A stretch of DNA of 64,000 bases from Paenibacillus sp. E222 (GTDB taxonomy: Bacteria > Bacillota > Bacilli > Paenibacillales > Paenibacillaceae), in assembly GCF_013401555.1 (NCBI RefSeq), contig NZ_CP058552.1, forward strand, positions 6,696,001 through 6,760,000. Direction: 5' to 3'. A program made the translations under genes and the position numbers. A model generated the notes under the pieces. The model had not been told where the DNA came from. It did not search any database and saw nothing but the letters and a program-made list of their open reading frames with translations. Below, one piece after another: positions 44,528 through 53,983 of the stretch; the first letter of the stretch is position 1, and each line of letters starts with the position of its first letter.

Positions 44528-45034
44528 ATGAAATGGTTCAAAAAAAGCGGCAATCAGGATGAGCGTATCGTCCATCTAAAAGACAAGGTGTACAAGGAAG
44601 CTTACATGTTAATCATGTGTATCTGTGGCATCTCCCTCATAATCAAAAGCTTTCTCAATTGGGAAACTTCCTCCATGCTGACGGAATTGATTGTGCTTCT
44701 CTCAGGAAGTATCTATTCCGGGGTTCGTTCCGTCATGCTGGGCATTTATTCGGATGAAGTTGAAGTCCATGATCAGACGAGCAAGATCTCATATAACCTG
44801 CGCAGTGTAATCACGGGTTTAATTATCGGCCTTTCGATTGCTTTGTTCATGGGCATAAGAAGTTCCGTTTTGTTTGCGGAAACGACATCTGAGAAGTGGT
44901 GGTTTTTCTTCCTCGTTTTTATTACTGCACTGCTGCTTTACATTCCGTTCTTTGCGGGATTCAATGTCATCGTTCATCACTTTGCAAACAAGGCGAGTCA
45001 AAAAGCAGCGCGTAAAGATCAGTGGGATTCATAG
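44528..45034 (+). CDS. DUF6773-like membrane protein
   Basis: A 168-residue protein with four membrane segments and charged ends. DERIVHLKDKVYKEAYMLIM at the start and a central SDEVEVHDQTSKISYNLRS loop resemble the DUF6773 proteins of Bacillales. AAGGAGAGG is upstream. It is followed 21 bp later by a small XRE regulator, the usual partner of such membrane proteins. Its function is unknown. Confidence 0.72.
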   Translation: MKWFKKSGNQDERIVHLKDKVYKEAYMLIMCICGISLIIKSFLNWETSSMLTELIVLLSGSIYSGVRSVMLGIYSDEVEVHDQTSKISYNLRSVITGLIIGLSIALFMGIRSSVLFAETTSEKWWFFFLVFITALLLYIPFFAGFNVIVHHFANKASQKAARKDQWDS

Positions 45035-45055
45035 AAAGGTACAAGGGTGAGTGAC

Positions 45056-45256
45056 ATGAAAAATATACGATTAAAAGTCGCCCGGGTAGAAAAGGATCTG
45101 TCACAGGACGACCTGGCACGGATCGTTGGTGTATCGAGACAAACCATTGGTCTCATCGAACTGGGAAAGTATAACCCGTCCCTCAGCTTATGTATTGCCA
45201 TATGCAAGGCGCTCTCAAGAACCCTGAATGACTTGTTCTGGGATGAGGGGCAGTAA
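45056..45256 (+). CDS. Small XRE-family transcriptional regulator
   Basis: A 66-residue stand-alone helix-turn-helix protein: RLKVARVEKDLSQDDLARIV, then SRQTIGLIELGKYNPSLSL. It lacks any effector domain. The ATG at 45056 gives the standard MKNIRLKVAR start; a GTG at 45047 in frame is also possible. It is cotranscribed with the membrane protein upstream, which may transmit a signal to it or be its target. Confidence 0.88.
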   Translation: MKNIRLKVARVEKDLSQDDLARIVGVSRQTIGLIELGKYNPSLSLCIAICKALSRTLNDLFWDEGQ

Positions 45257-45319
45257 TAAGCCGGATGGTTCCAATACTGAATCATTTAGGATCACATACA
45301 TGATGAAGGAGGTATTATT

Positions 45320-46777
45320 TTGACTTATTTCAGGAAAAGAAAAACGGGTGCTGTATTTGCACTGACTACAGCGATACTTGCGAGTTCGCTCTATCCAACA
45401 GGGCATGTAGGTGCGGCAGCAGGACCTACCATGGAAATCATACAGGGTCAGGTCACCCAAGTGCAATCCGCCAAAACATCGGATGAGAAAATTTCAGAAT
45501 GGAACGAATGGGCCAAAGATCATGCGTATCGACTGGACAGCATCCAGCCTGTGAAGACAGGTCAAGAGCCAGATTCCTTTTCGGATCTGAATATGCTGAA
45601 GCCTTTGCTGTATGACAAGCGAATTGTATTTCTGGGCGAAAGCTCCCATGGGGTTGCCGAATTTAATCTGGCGAAGACCCGGCTAATCCAGTTTTTGCAT
45701 CAGGAAATGGGATACAATGTTCTTGCCTTTGAGAGCGGTCTCTCCAACACATCGCTGGCTAATGCCACGATAACACAGCAAAGTCCGGAGCATACAATGA
45801 AAAACTCCATCTTTGGTGTCTGGTGGTCTAAGGAAATCACGCCTTTGTTCGATTATCTCAAAGCTAACGCACAAACCGAACAGCCTCTGATCCTGACCGG
45901 TTTCGACATGCAGCTGCAATTCCCGTTGTTGGACGGTAACTGGCTGAAGGATCAAAAGCTCGCCAAGCGTCTCGTACAAACGGAACAAAAACTGTCCGAA
46001 TTCTCCGCAGGAACGGATCTGAAAGCCTACCGCGCTGAGAAAAATGAAATCATCCAGGTATACAAAGATGTCCTTCAATCCCTGAAAACCGAAGCGAACC
46101 AGACTCATCTGCAAAAAGAATACCCGAACCAACCGAAACTTGCCATGCTGCTGGAGCGAAGCCTCAATGACCGAATTCGTGTCGCGAGGGAATATGTCGA
46201 TCTTTCGATCCGTTCAATGGCGGAAATGAATGAAGGCAAACTGGAGTCGTTTATTGATTCAATGGAGTGGCGCGATCAGGCGATGCATGACAATCTCATG
46301 TGGCTCGCTACCGAAGTATATCCAAACGAAAAGTTCATCGTATGGGGACATAATGATCACATCCGTAAAGCGCAAAGCGAAGTAATGGGGTCCCCCTATC
46401 CAATAGCTCTGATGGGAGAAAAACTTTCGAAGGAAATGAAACAATCAAGTTATGTGATTGGATTGTATGCATCCAGCGGTCAAACGGCTGATAATGCCCG
46501 CGAACTTCATGTCGTTGAGCCAGCGGAACCCGGCTCCATTGAAGGAATTATGTCAGCGACTAATGCAAAGTACAGCTTCTTGGATATGCGGTATCAGAGC
46601 AGAGAAACAGGGAACTCCTGGATGTTCGAACCACGATTTGCATACAGCTGGGGCATATACCCTGAGAGCTTTGTCCCACGCAATCAGTATGATGGCATTC
46701 TCATGATTGACGATGTTCATCCACCACAATATATTAGATCCTCCTCTTCCGGTTCCAAAGAACAAACGAAAGAGTAA
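45320..46777 (+). CDS. Erythromycin esterase-like protein, secreted
   Basis: A 485-residue protein of the erythromycin esterase superfamily. Family landmarks are IVFLGESSHGVAEF (catalytic His region), NVLAFESGLSN, ILTGFDMQLQ and VWGHNDHIRKA. An N-terminal signal peptide (hydrophobic core AVFALTTAILASSL, cleavage near GAAAG) indicates export, unlike EreA/EreB which are cytoplasmic. The TTG start at 45320 is supported by AAGGAGG 8 nt upstream. Macrolide hydrolysis is not implied; many homologues have other, unknown substrates. It follows the XRE gene and is closed by a bidirectional terminator. Confidence 0.88.
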   Translation: MTYFRKRKTGAVFALTTAILASSLYPTGHVGAAAGPTMEIIQGQVTQVQSAKTSDEKISEWNEWAKDHAYRLDSIQPVKTGQEPDSFSDLNMLKPLLYDKRIVFLGESSHGVAEFNLAKTRLIQFLHQEMGYNVLAFESGLSNTSLANATITQQSPEHTMKNSIFGVWWSKEITPLFDYLKANAQTEQPLILTGFDMQLQFPLLDGNWLKDQKLAKRLVQTEQKLSEFSAGTDLKAYRAEKNEIIQVYKDVLQSLKTEANQTHLQKEYPNQPKLAMLLERSLNDRIRVAREYVDLSIRSMAEMNEGKLESFIDSMEWRDQAMHDNLMWLATEVYPNEKFIVWGHNDHIRKAQSEVMGSPYPIALMGEKLSKEMKQSSYVIGLYASSGQTADNARELHVVEPAEPGSIEGIMSATNAKYSFLDMRYQSRETGNSWMFEPRFAYSWGIYPESFVPRNQYDGILMIDDVHPPQYIRSSSSGSKEQTKE

Positions 46778-46808
46778 AAAAAAGAGAGCCTTCTTCTCTT
46801 TTTTTTAC
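46774..46808. terminator. Bidirectional terminator between convergent genes
   Basis: AAAAAAAAGAGA and TCTCTTTTTTTT pair around GCCTTCT, giving A- and U-runs on both strands. It serves the secreted esterase (plus) and the small secreted protein (minus). Confidence 0.85.
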
Positions 46809-46825
46809 TCTTTATAACCATCTTT

Positions 46826-47248
46826 TCACTTCTTAGTGATCTTAAATTTGAACTCCCACGTCGCCGTGTTACCCGAATAGCGGCCCCTGTTCTCCGTCAC
46901 AACAACCGATAGAGTCTTGTTGATTGATTTGGAAATGGAGGAAACCTTAACATTCATACTTTTGCTTCCCAGATCAGGGATTTTGTCCTGCTCTTCGGCA
47001 TTCGCTTGTAATTTCAGCGTATCTGTAGGTTTCAGATTCAACGTGACCGACGAACCCTCCTCCAGACTCTTGCCGTTCACACTTGCCCCTATGGCCCATT
47101 CATTACCAACGGAATTGTTCTCCACCAGTTCTGCACTGACAAGCGTCACGGTCACTTTAACCGTTTTGGCAGCGGCATAGGATGTTGGGGAACATACAGC
47201 GAATACCAAACTCAGAATCATCAAGACATTAGCCCATTTTTTGAACAC
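46826..47248 (-). CDS. Small secreted hypothetical protein
   Basis: A 140-residue protein with a clear signal peptide (cleavage near SYA-AAK). The mature part is a predicted beta-sandwich of about 115 residues with many Val, Ser and Thr (VKVTVTLVSAELVENNSVGN; WEFKFKITKK at the end). GTG 47248 follows GGAGG by 8 nt. I do not recognise the family. No lipobox or sortase motif is visible, so it is probably released or wall-associated. Confidence 0.75.
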   Translation of the reverse strand: MFKKWANVLMILSLVFAVCSPTSYAAAKTVKVTVTLVSAELVENNSVGNEWAIGASVNGKSLEEGSSVTLNLKPTDTLKLQANAEEQDKIPDLGSKSMNVKVSSISKSINKTLSVVVTENRGRYSGNTATWEFKFKITKK

Positions 47249-47354
47249 GAGAGTGCCTCCCTCATATCAGTTCATTTATTTCAAGACTATGCCTTATTCG
47301 CCCTGCTCCTTAAGTAGTCCTTCTACTTATTAGACATTTTCCGTGATATATTGA

Positions 47355-47792
47355 TTAATTAAAATGCTTCCGATAACCCTGAACTTTCTCATCTTTAAAG
47401 CCCAGCTTTTCATAAAAAATATGAGCCTCTTTACGCTGATCGCCAGATACCAGAATCATGTATTCACATCCAAGATCTCTCGCAATGTGCTCAATCTGAA
47501 GCATAAGCTTCTGACCAATTCCCTGTCTGCGTACCTGATCGGATACAATCACATTCTCCACAACCATGAAGGGATTGCACTGACCTGCCAGATCCATACA
47601 TTCAATACCCATAACTGATCCGGCAAGTTCACCGTTGTAAAATGCACCGAGTACATGGTAGTGTCCATTTTGCTGGATATAGTGAAACATCTTCTGCATC
47701 TGCTGTTCATTAGTCGGTGTACCCATCAATTCGTTGTATAATTGGCTTAGCGCCGGTAAATCCTCAAGTTCGATTGCTTTAATGGTAACCAT
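47355..47792 (-). CDS. GNAT family N-acetyltransferase
   Basis: A 145-residue GNAT with acetyl-CoA loop RRQGIGQKLMLQIEHIARDL and the C-terminal FYEKLGF strand-helix. The substrate is unknown. An SD-like AGGAGGATTATT precedes the ATG. It is the last of three tandem GNAT genes, each encoding a protein with little similarity to the other two. Confidence 0.9.
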   Translation of the reverse strand: MVTIKAIELEDLPALSQLYNELMGTPTNEQQMQKMFHYIQQNGHYHVLGAFYNGELAGSVMGIECMDLAGQCNPFMVVENVIVSDQVRRQGIGQKLMLQIEHIARDLGCEYMILVSGDQRKEAHIFYEKLGFKDEKVQGYRKHFN

Positions 47793-47831
47793 AATAATCC
47801 TCCTGATTTGTCCTATCTCGCATACATTGTC

Positions 47832-48257
47832 TTAAGTGAGGTCCTTCTTAAAATAATAATGACTGTGTCCGGTCGGTGCATTCTCGATCGTTGTGATCAA
47901 TTGGTAGCCATGCTTCTTGTAAAATTCCGGTGCTTGATAGGAGAATGTGTTCAATTGGATGAAGTCACAGGATTTCTCGCGCGCAATACGTTCAACCTCA
48001 CGCAGCAATTGAGAACCATAACCTTTTTGCCGCTGATTTGCATCCACCCAAAGAATATCAACCTCCAGCCAGTTCCAGCAAAGTGTACTGAGTACACCTG
48101 CAGCAATCTCGCCGGCCTCATTTTTGATATTGAAATTCAATTCTTCGTATCGATGCCTTAATTCCTCGCTCACATGCGCGGCATTAAATGCGATAAGTTG
48201 CTGACGAACATATTCTGAGTCCTCTGAAGTACTTGGATTGATATTGATTTGGGTCAT
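47832..48257 (-). CDS. GNAT family N-acetyltransferase
   Basis: A 141-residue GNAT. The acetyl-CoA loop is RQKGYGSQLLREVERIARE, and PEFYKKHGYQLI is the C-terminal motif. The ATG at 48257 (MTQININPS) is used because GGAGG is 8 nt upstream; a longer frame would overlap the neighbouring GNAT gene. It resembles the YobR-like acetyltransferases. The substrate is unknown. Confidence 0.88.
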   Translation of the reverse strand: MTQININPSTSEDSEYVRQQLIAFNAAHVSEELRHRYEELNFNIKNEAGEIAAGVLSTLCWNWLEVDILWVDANQRQKGYGSQLLREVERIAREKSCDFIQLNTFSYQAPEFYKKHGYQLITTIENAPTGHSHYYFKKDLT

Positions 48258-48279
48258 CATCTTCTCCTCCTTCTCGTCA

Positions 48280-48762
48280 TTACTTCGTAGTAAATATCTG
48301 AATAGGACCTTCCCAGTCAGTCTCTCTAACCTCTTGGTATTTATCATCGGTATAGCGTGCAATGACCTTACGCCAGAAAATCTGAGCAGGCTCATTCGTC
48401 TCCATCTCCGCTACTTTCCATGTTCCGGGAAAAAGATTGAACACATGAATGGCGGCTTGCGCGCCCACTCCCAGCTTTCTGTATTTTTTCATTACAAAAA
48501 ATTCCGCCATTTGATATATACTTGTTCCCTGTTCACTCTCAATTTCACGAATCAGTGCGAATCCCGCCAATTGTCCTTCTACTCGAAACAAAAAAGGATA
48601 TCTGCCCGCTTCTGTCCAATAATGGTCCAGGTACACATACTCATATAACCCGTTTTCGTTAACATCTTCCGGGTCATACTCACTAAAATCGTATTTGTAC
48701 AATTCCATCAGATTGCGCAAAGTTGATTTATGTTGGTACTCCGCTTGATGAATCGATAGCAT
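48280..48762 (-). CDS. GNAT family N-acetyltransferase
   Basis: A 160-residue GNAT-like protein. MKKYRKLGVGAQAAIHVFNL is the acetyl-CoA loop and FALIREIES the central strand. An ATG at 48762 (MLSIHQAEYQ) follows AAGGAAA and is preferred to one at 48792. The last part (FWRKVIARYT) is the usual GNAT end. The substrate is unknown. It is the first of the three tandem genes. Confidence 0.87.
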   Translation of the reverse strand: MLSIHQAEYQHKSTLRNLMELYKYDFSEYDPEDVNENGLYEYVYLDHYWTEAGRYPFLFRVEGQLAGFALIREIESEQGTSIYQMAEFFVMKKYRKLGVGAQAAIHVFNLFPGTWKVAEMETNEPAQIFWRKVIARYTDDKYQEVRETDWEGPIQIFTTK

Positions 48763-48857
48763 GAGATTATTTCCTTCTTTCCAGTTGATCATCGTTTGAC
48801 GCTGTCACTCGCAGCCTCATTTATTTCTTGCATATTTTAACATAAAGTTATCCCCTA

Positions 48858-48901
48858 CAAAAATAAAAACAACGCACCTTCCATACAGGAAGGCACGTTG
48901 A
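48858..48901 (-). terminator. Terminator of the SLH-LRR gene
   Basis: CAACG-CCTTCC and GGAAGG-CGTTG form a two-part stem around ATACA (48870-48900). On the minus strand TTTTTATTTTT follows. It lies 43 bp after the stop of the SLH gene. Confidence 0.88.
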
Positions 48902-48942
48902 TGTAACTTTCTATAGTTCACTTATACTTAATGAAAAATGCT

Positions 48943-51015
48943 CTACTCTATTTCTCTCAGATCAACGTACAAGTGGCCTATGGCAATTCTGCCCAGGGGA
49001 TCCGTAGCCTTCACCTCAATCCGTATAGGTTCGATACTCGTCCCCAGTGCTGTAACGTACAATTTCTGTCCAGCCATTCTGACATCTGCCAATTGTGGAT
49101 CAGGCGAGTCTGCCATAAGGTTGAGGGTTGATCTAGCGTCATCTTCATCCTCAAACATAAAGGACAGATCGATCTCAATCTCATCTCCATTAACATAAGC
49201 GGTACTACCCGCAGGTGCCTCCACCAATGCAGGGGGAGCATCATCAAAATCATACATGTACACACGTTGCAACAACGTGTGATGCAGTGTAAAATCAGGC
49301 TCTTCTCTCAGGGATATGGAGTTGTTATTCACATCCACGTATTGCAGATCAGACAGTTCAGCAATTCCAATGGGTAAATGAACAAGCTCATTACTGTTCA
49401 CATCAAGTTTCTGTAAGGAATGTAGTCCGCCCACATCCACTAAAGCAAGTCGATTATTCGCGAGATTCAGAGATTCCAGCTGATCCAGTCCCGTAACATT
49501 GATTTCCGTCAGTTGGTTACCGGATAAATCCAGCGAATTCAAGCGATCGAATCCAGAGGCATTCGCCTTGCTTATGTCGTTTCCGGACAGATCGATTTCG
49601 TTTACATTCAATCCTTTGAATATCTCGACTCCTGTCAGATCGGAAATGCCTGCATTCCTCGCATACAATCCCCCATTCGTCTGAACAAGAGCTTCCGCCA
49701 ATTCATCTTTGGTCAGCGGATCATCCACATCCTTTTCCAACCAATATGCAATGGCTCCAGCCAAATGTGGATCAGGAAATTGGCGACTTATCGTATTGGC
49801 CTGTACCTTAACCTTAAGTTGTGCCGTAACACTTGCGCCTTGGACGTCGACTGCTTTGATCGTCAGCGTTGTTTCTCCAGCAGCCTGTGGAACAAGTCGA
49901 ATCACTTTTTCTACCACAGTAGAGGAAACAATGGTTGCATCTCCTGGTATGACACTGAATTGCAATTCATCACCATCTGGATCACTAAAATACGTGGAGA
50001 CGTTCCAATCCAATGCAGCATGATCTAGTGTAAGTTCCTGATCAGGCAAACCGCCAATAATAACCAGTGGCGCCCTGTTTCCCGTTCCTGGATTGGAGGG
50101 AGTGGAAGGATTCGTCGGTGTTGTTGGGGCAGATCCACCTCCTCCACCCGTGCTTCCATTTCCACTTCCTGGCGTCGCCACGGAATTGCCGTTTGTGTTT
50201 CCGGTACCGTTTCCTGCATCATTGCCGCCTGAAGTTGTACCCTGCACCTCAGTTACCTTTCCTGGCTCATTAGCATTGGATTCCGGATTGACGCCCCCTT
50301 GACTCGCAGCTTCATCAAGCGCTTGAATTACTTCAGTTGCGCGTAATGCGATCACGGCCATTTCCTGTCTGGAAGTAGAACGCTTCGGCGCAAAGTTTCC
50401 ATTGTCCCCTTTCAAGATTCCCAACTCAACAGCCTGTTGTACACTTGGCAAAGCCCAGGCACTAATGTCGGAAGTATCCTTAAATGACAACTCTTTGGTC
50501 AAATTTAATGTTTCATCATATCCCTTAGCCTTCAGAGCACGGATAATCGTCGTTGCCAGCTCTTCCCTTGTTACCAGACCGGCAGGACGAAACGTACCAT
50601 CCGGATAACCATTCATGATTCCGGCTAATTTGAGAGCATGAATATAGGATCCATTCTCAGCGTTACTGTCCAAATCTTTAAATAACTGATCTGGAAGCTG
50701 ATCTGACGACAGCACGCTCATTTCCAACAGTTGTGCCAGTGTGTACGCAAGGTCCCCTCTTGTCAACGTTGCGCTCGGGTTGAAATTCCCTGCTTCGTCC
50801 GCCAGAATCATCTGTTGGTCAGCAGCTCTTTCAATGGCTTGTCTTGCCCACGGTGCTGCCTGCTGCAAGTCACGAATGCTTACTGCATCGGCCGCTGCAC
50901 TCACTGTTCCGGGAACAGTAATGACGGATAAAGACAGAAGGGCCGCCAAATAAGGCGAGACCCTACGGTTCTTATTTTTAGAATAAAATTTTTGTTTGGA
51001 TATACGTGTTGTCAT
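48943..51015 (-). CDS. S-layer-anchored protein with leucine-rich repeats
   Basis: A 690-residue surface protein. It has a signal peptide (cleavage near VSAAADA), three SLH domains (about 45-235, e.g. GIMNGYPDGTFRPAGLVTRE), and a Gly/Asn/Thr/Pro-rich linker (about 245-310). A cadherin/Ig-like domain (about 315-405) with SDPDGDELQFS is followed by a small helical cap (FPDPHLAGAIAYWL) and then five or six leucine-rich repeats (about 445-570; LNSLDLSGNQLTEINVTGL). A second Ig-like domain ends it. It binds wall polymers through SLH and probably a protein or sugar through LRR. AGGAGG precedes the ATG. A MalT-like regulator gene lies directly upstream. Confidence 0.92.
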   Translation of the reverse strand: MTTRISKQKFYSKNKNRRVSPYLAALLSLSVITVPGTVSAAADAVSIRDLQQAAPWARQAIERAADQQMILADEAGNFNPSATLTRGDLAYTLAQLLEMSVLSSDQLPDQLFKDLDSNAENGSYIHALKLAGIMNGYPDGTFRPAGLVTREELATTIIRALKAKGYDETLNLTKELSFKDTSDISAWALPSVQQAVELGILKGDNGNFAPKRSTSRQEMAVIALRATEVIQALDEAASQGGVNPESNANEPGKVTEVQGTTSGGNDAGNGTGNTNGNSVATPGSGNGSTGGGGGSAPTTPTNPSTPSNPGTGNRAPLVIIGGLPDQELTLDHAALDWNVSTYFSDPDGDELQFSVIPGDATIVSSTVVEKVIRLVPQAAGETTLTIKAVDVQGASVTAQLKVKVQANTISRQFPDPHLAGAIAYWLEKDVDDPLTKDELAEALVQTNGGLYARNAGISDLTGVEIFKGLNVNEIDLSGNDISKANASGFDRLNSLDLSGNQLTEINVTGLDQLESLNLANNRLALVDVGGLHSLQKLDVNSNELVHLPIGIAELSDLQYVDVNNNSISLREEPDFTLHHTLLQRVYMYDFDDAPPALVEAPAGSTAYVNGDEIEIDLSFMFEDEDDARSTLNLMADSPDPQLADVRMAGQKLYVTALGTSIEPIRIEVKATDPLGRIAIGHLYVDLREIE

Positions 51016-51099
51016 CTCTTAACGTTACCTCCTACATGAACATAACCCTGGAGTCAACTAAGACTCGTTGCGTTACTTGATTATCTTCATTGTAGGAGA

Positions 51100-51135
51100 G
51101 ACTATAGTTGGAAAATAGTCTACAAAAGAGTAGAC
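51100..51135. promoter_or_regulatory. Two overlapping dyads before the SLH-LRR gene
   Basis: GACTAT-N9-ATAGTC (51100-51120) and GTCTAC-N6-GTAGAC (51118-51135) share three bases. On the minus strand a TACAAT follows at 51090-51095 with only a poor -35, which fits an activator-dependent promoter. The MalT-type regulator encoded just upstream is the natural candidate to bind. Confidence 0.45.
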
Positions 51136-51149
51136 ATCGTTTCAGCTCA

Positions 51150-53807
51150 TCATAACAAGCCCCGCTGCTCAGCAATTTGTACAGCATGAGTGCGACTACT
51201 CGCACCCAGCTTCGCGAACACTCGGCGAATGTGTGTATTAACAGTGCCGGGTGAGATACCAAACTCGGCAGCAATCTGTCTGCTGGTCAGGCCCTCAGCG
51301 ATATAACCGAATATTTTTTGCTCCATCGGGCTGAGACCCACTTCCTTTGTATACAGGTTTGCCCCCCCTACAGAGGAGAGGCCCCTTGCCCGTTTGTCTC
51401 TTGCGAATGCCGATAATAACTGCTTCACATAAGCCATTTTCACACCATCATCCTGTATCGCCTTCGTACGGCGCAAATACAGGTAGTCCTGCAACAACCG
51501 CCTAATCTGCTCACCTTCTGCAACGAATGAACGTATATATCCTTCCGGTCCCCCCAACACCAAGGCACGGGATAACGCTGCAACACTGGCATCTGTGAAT
51601 CCTTGCTTTTGCAGCATGATGGATTCTAGCAGAGCACACTCTACCTGTTCAGTCAACCAATCCCGTTCTTCAGCCTGGTTACGGATTCGTCTCAGTTCCT
51701 CTTGTGCAAAATCATACTGCTTAAGGACAATCATCGCACGTATGCGAACCATGGAATGGAAGATCTGATCACAGCTGGTCTCAGTGGCCTTACTGCCTTC
51801 GCCTGCTGGTTTAAGCAGAATGGTTTGGGCCGATTCCACGGGACTCACTTCAAGTAAAATTCGCTGTTGATGTGCTTCCAGTGCTGGCTGCCAGTAGTCC
51901 ATATCCTTCACAGATAACAAACCTGTGACCTGTTGAAGCAGCTTCATGCCTTCCTCAGGTCGACCCAATGTAAGTTCAAGTCTGGCCTTTAGTACATACG
52001 CAGGAACGAGCAGCGCAGCCACCTTGATCTGCAAAGCCACTTCAAGGGCTCGATCCGCATAACTTACCGCTTCTGATAACCGATCCTGTTCCATTAAAAT
52101 TTCACCATATCCGACACCATAGTAGGACGTTACATAGGCATGTTCAGCTAACCAACGTTCCGTAATCGCCCCAAAGCAAGCTTGCCCACGCCGTAAATAG
52201 CCATTAACGCCATGAAAGCTCCGTAGGCGCATGCTCTCTCTCCGATCATAATCCATATACTGAAAGGCAATATCATCGGGATATCCCTGATCGATATAGG
52301 ACACCAAATAATGAGCGAGCCCATCCAAATCTCTGTTCAGATAAGCCATGTAGGCTCGCATCACACAAATGACTTGCAGCAAATACCCGATAATCTCAGG
52401 TTCAAGCTGCCCTTGAAGATGCACCCGGATGACGTGATCCAGTTCATCAAGCTGCTTCACCATCTGTCCATAAGGCATTTCGCGCGCGACAAGGAACAGG
52501 TAGGACATATATAATTTCGGACGTGCTTTCACGATCTCCAGTGGCAAAACATCGAAGTATCGCCGGAGCGTCCACCACTCTCCCATAATAAAGTGGGCAA
52601 ACAGCTCTTCCAGCAGTCTGGCTGCATCCTGCATGTGCTGTCCGAGAATATAATGATCCAGTGCTTCAGCGGGATATCCATGCTGCTCATACCAATGTGC
52701 AGCATGGGCATGTAATTCATTCACCTGTTCTGTGCCATAACGAGCCAGCTCACGCCTTAGAAATGCAGAGAACAAATGATGATAACGATACCAGTGCCTT
52801 TCCCGATCAAGTGGAACAAGGAAGAGATGTTCCTTCTCCAGCTGCCTTAACAAGTGCGGAGCTTCTTGCATATCACTTAATACCTGACACAAACTGCTGT
52901 TCATTCTTCTCGTGATCGCTGTCCGGAGCAGAAATTGCTGCATCTCGGGTGACTGACGCTGGAACACTTCTTCAAGCAGGTAATCCGAAATTGTCCTCTC
53001 CCCAGGCTGCCCGTGATCTTCACGAGACAGAGAAGTCGATGGACTGATTAAAGAGTCTGCACCCCATGTGTGAGATAAAGCCAGCAGCTTCAATCCGGCA
53101 GCCCATCCCTCCGTCTGCTGTACCCAACCACGCGCATCCTCCCCGGCAATATCCAATTGCATGATCTCCTGGCAAAATTCAATGCCCTCCTCTTCCGTAA
53201 ACGCCAGTTCCTGAATCGTGAAGTGCTTCAATTCACCTCTCAGACGTAGCTTCTCAAGCTTGAATGGAGGATAGGTACGACTTGACAGTACCAGATGAAT
53301 GGACAGGGGAAGATTTTCGATAAAGTATTGCATCTGCTCATGAATCTCAGACTGGGTTACTGCATGATAGTCATCCAGAATAAGCAGTGCATGCTGATTG
53401 GCGAGGGCAACACGGTTCAACAATAATATTAATGCCGACCTAGGATCTATCGGATACCGTTGCAAAAAGTGTGGCAGGACATCTCCGCAGAGCCCCTCTC
53501 TCACTCGATCCAGTGCATGAATAACGTATAGCCAAAACTGAAGTGGGTTCTGATCTTTATCATCCAGGCAGACACTGGCCGCATGTATTGCTTCATTTCT
53601 CACCCAGCTGCCTAGAAGTGTGGATTTCCCTGAACCGGCCGGGGCAGTTAACAAAGTGACTTTGGATTGGAACAATTCTTTGCGCTGCAAACTGAGCCGT
53701 GGACGGTCCATTGTGTCCGCCGGCAAGGGTGGCAGTTCCAGTTTGGTTGTTAAAATCATAAATTGAAGCCAGTCCCTGTGGAGACCAGCGGTATGTTCCT
53801 GTTGCAT
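51150..53807 (-). CDS. MalT/LAL-type LuxR family regulator
   Basis: A large ATP-binding LuxR regulator of about 885 residues. The Walker A is TAPAGSGKST near residue 58 and the Walker B-like strand is ALLILDDYHAV. The middle is a TPR-like helical region, and the LuxR helix-turn-helix is at the end (LSPMEQKIFGYIAEGLTSRQ, then GISPGTVNTHIRRVFAKL). ATG 53807 is used because GGAGG lies 5 nt upstream; an earlier ATG at 53831 has none. The family activates transcription in response to inducers such as maltotriose. It precedes the SLH-LRR gene and could control it through the dyads at 51100-51135. Confidence 0.92.
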   Translation of the reverse strand: MQQEHTAGLHRDWLQFMILTTKLELPPLPADTMDRPRLSLQRKELFQSKVTLLTAPAGSGKSTLLGSWVRNEAIHAASVCLDDKDQNPLQFWLYVIHALDRVREGLCGDVLPHFLQRYPIDPRSALILLLNRVALANQHALLILDDYHAVTQSEIHEQMQYFIENLPLSIHLVLSSRTYPPFKLEKLRLRGELKHFTIQELAFTEEEGIEFCQEIMQLDIAGEDARGWVQQTEGWAAGLKLLALSHTWGADSLISPSTSLSREDHGQPGERTISDYLLEEVFQRQSPEMQQFLLRTAITRRMNSSLCQVLSDMQEAPHLLRQLEKEHLFLVPLDRERHWYRYHHLFSAFLRRELARYGTEQVNELHAHAAHWYEQHGYPAEALDHYILGQHMQDAARLLEELFAHFIMGEWWTLRRYFDVLPLEIVKARPKLYMSYLFLVAREMPYGQMVKQLDELDHVIRVHLQGQLEPEIIGYLLQVICVMRAYMAYLNRDLDGLAHYLVSYIDQGYPDDIAFQYMDYDRRESMRLRSFHGVNGYLRRGQACFGAITERWLAEHAYVTSYYGVGYGEILMEQDRLSEAVSYADRALEVALQIKVAALLVPAYVLKARLELTLGRPEEGMKLLQQVTGLLSVKDMDYWQPALEAHQQRILLEVSPVESAQTILLKPAGEGSKATETSCDQIFHSMVRIRAMIVLKQYDFAQEELRRIRNQAEERDWLTEQVECALLESIMLQKQGFTDASVAALSRALVLGGPEGYIRSFVAEGEQIRRLLQDYLYLRRTKAIQDDGVKMAYVKQLLSAFARDKRARGLSSVGGANLYTKEVGLSPMEQKIFGYIAEGLTSRQIAAEFGISPGTVNTHIRRVFAKLGASSRTHAVQIAEQRGLL

Positions 53808-53929
53808 GAGATCCTCCTGAATCAGCACCATGGTGCCCGTTTTCCGATTTGTTTCATGATGTTTCAGCTACTACAAGTATACTCGGAACACTGCTGAGGC
53901 CCTATATTTTTTTGGGTTCTATTGTAACG

Positions 53930-53958
53930 ACAAAGAAACCCTGCGACTTTCACGCAGA
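53930..53958 (-). terminator. Probable terminator, minus strand
   Basis: CTCTGCG and CGCAGGG pair around TGAAAGT on the minus strand, followed by TTTCTTTG. It lies downstream of the interrupted gene at 53984-54580. Confidence 0.55.
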
Positions 53959-53983
53959 GTCTGCCTTTATTTTTTTAATATGC

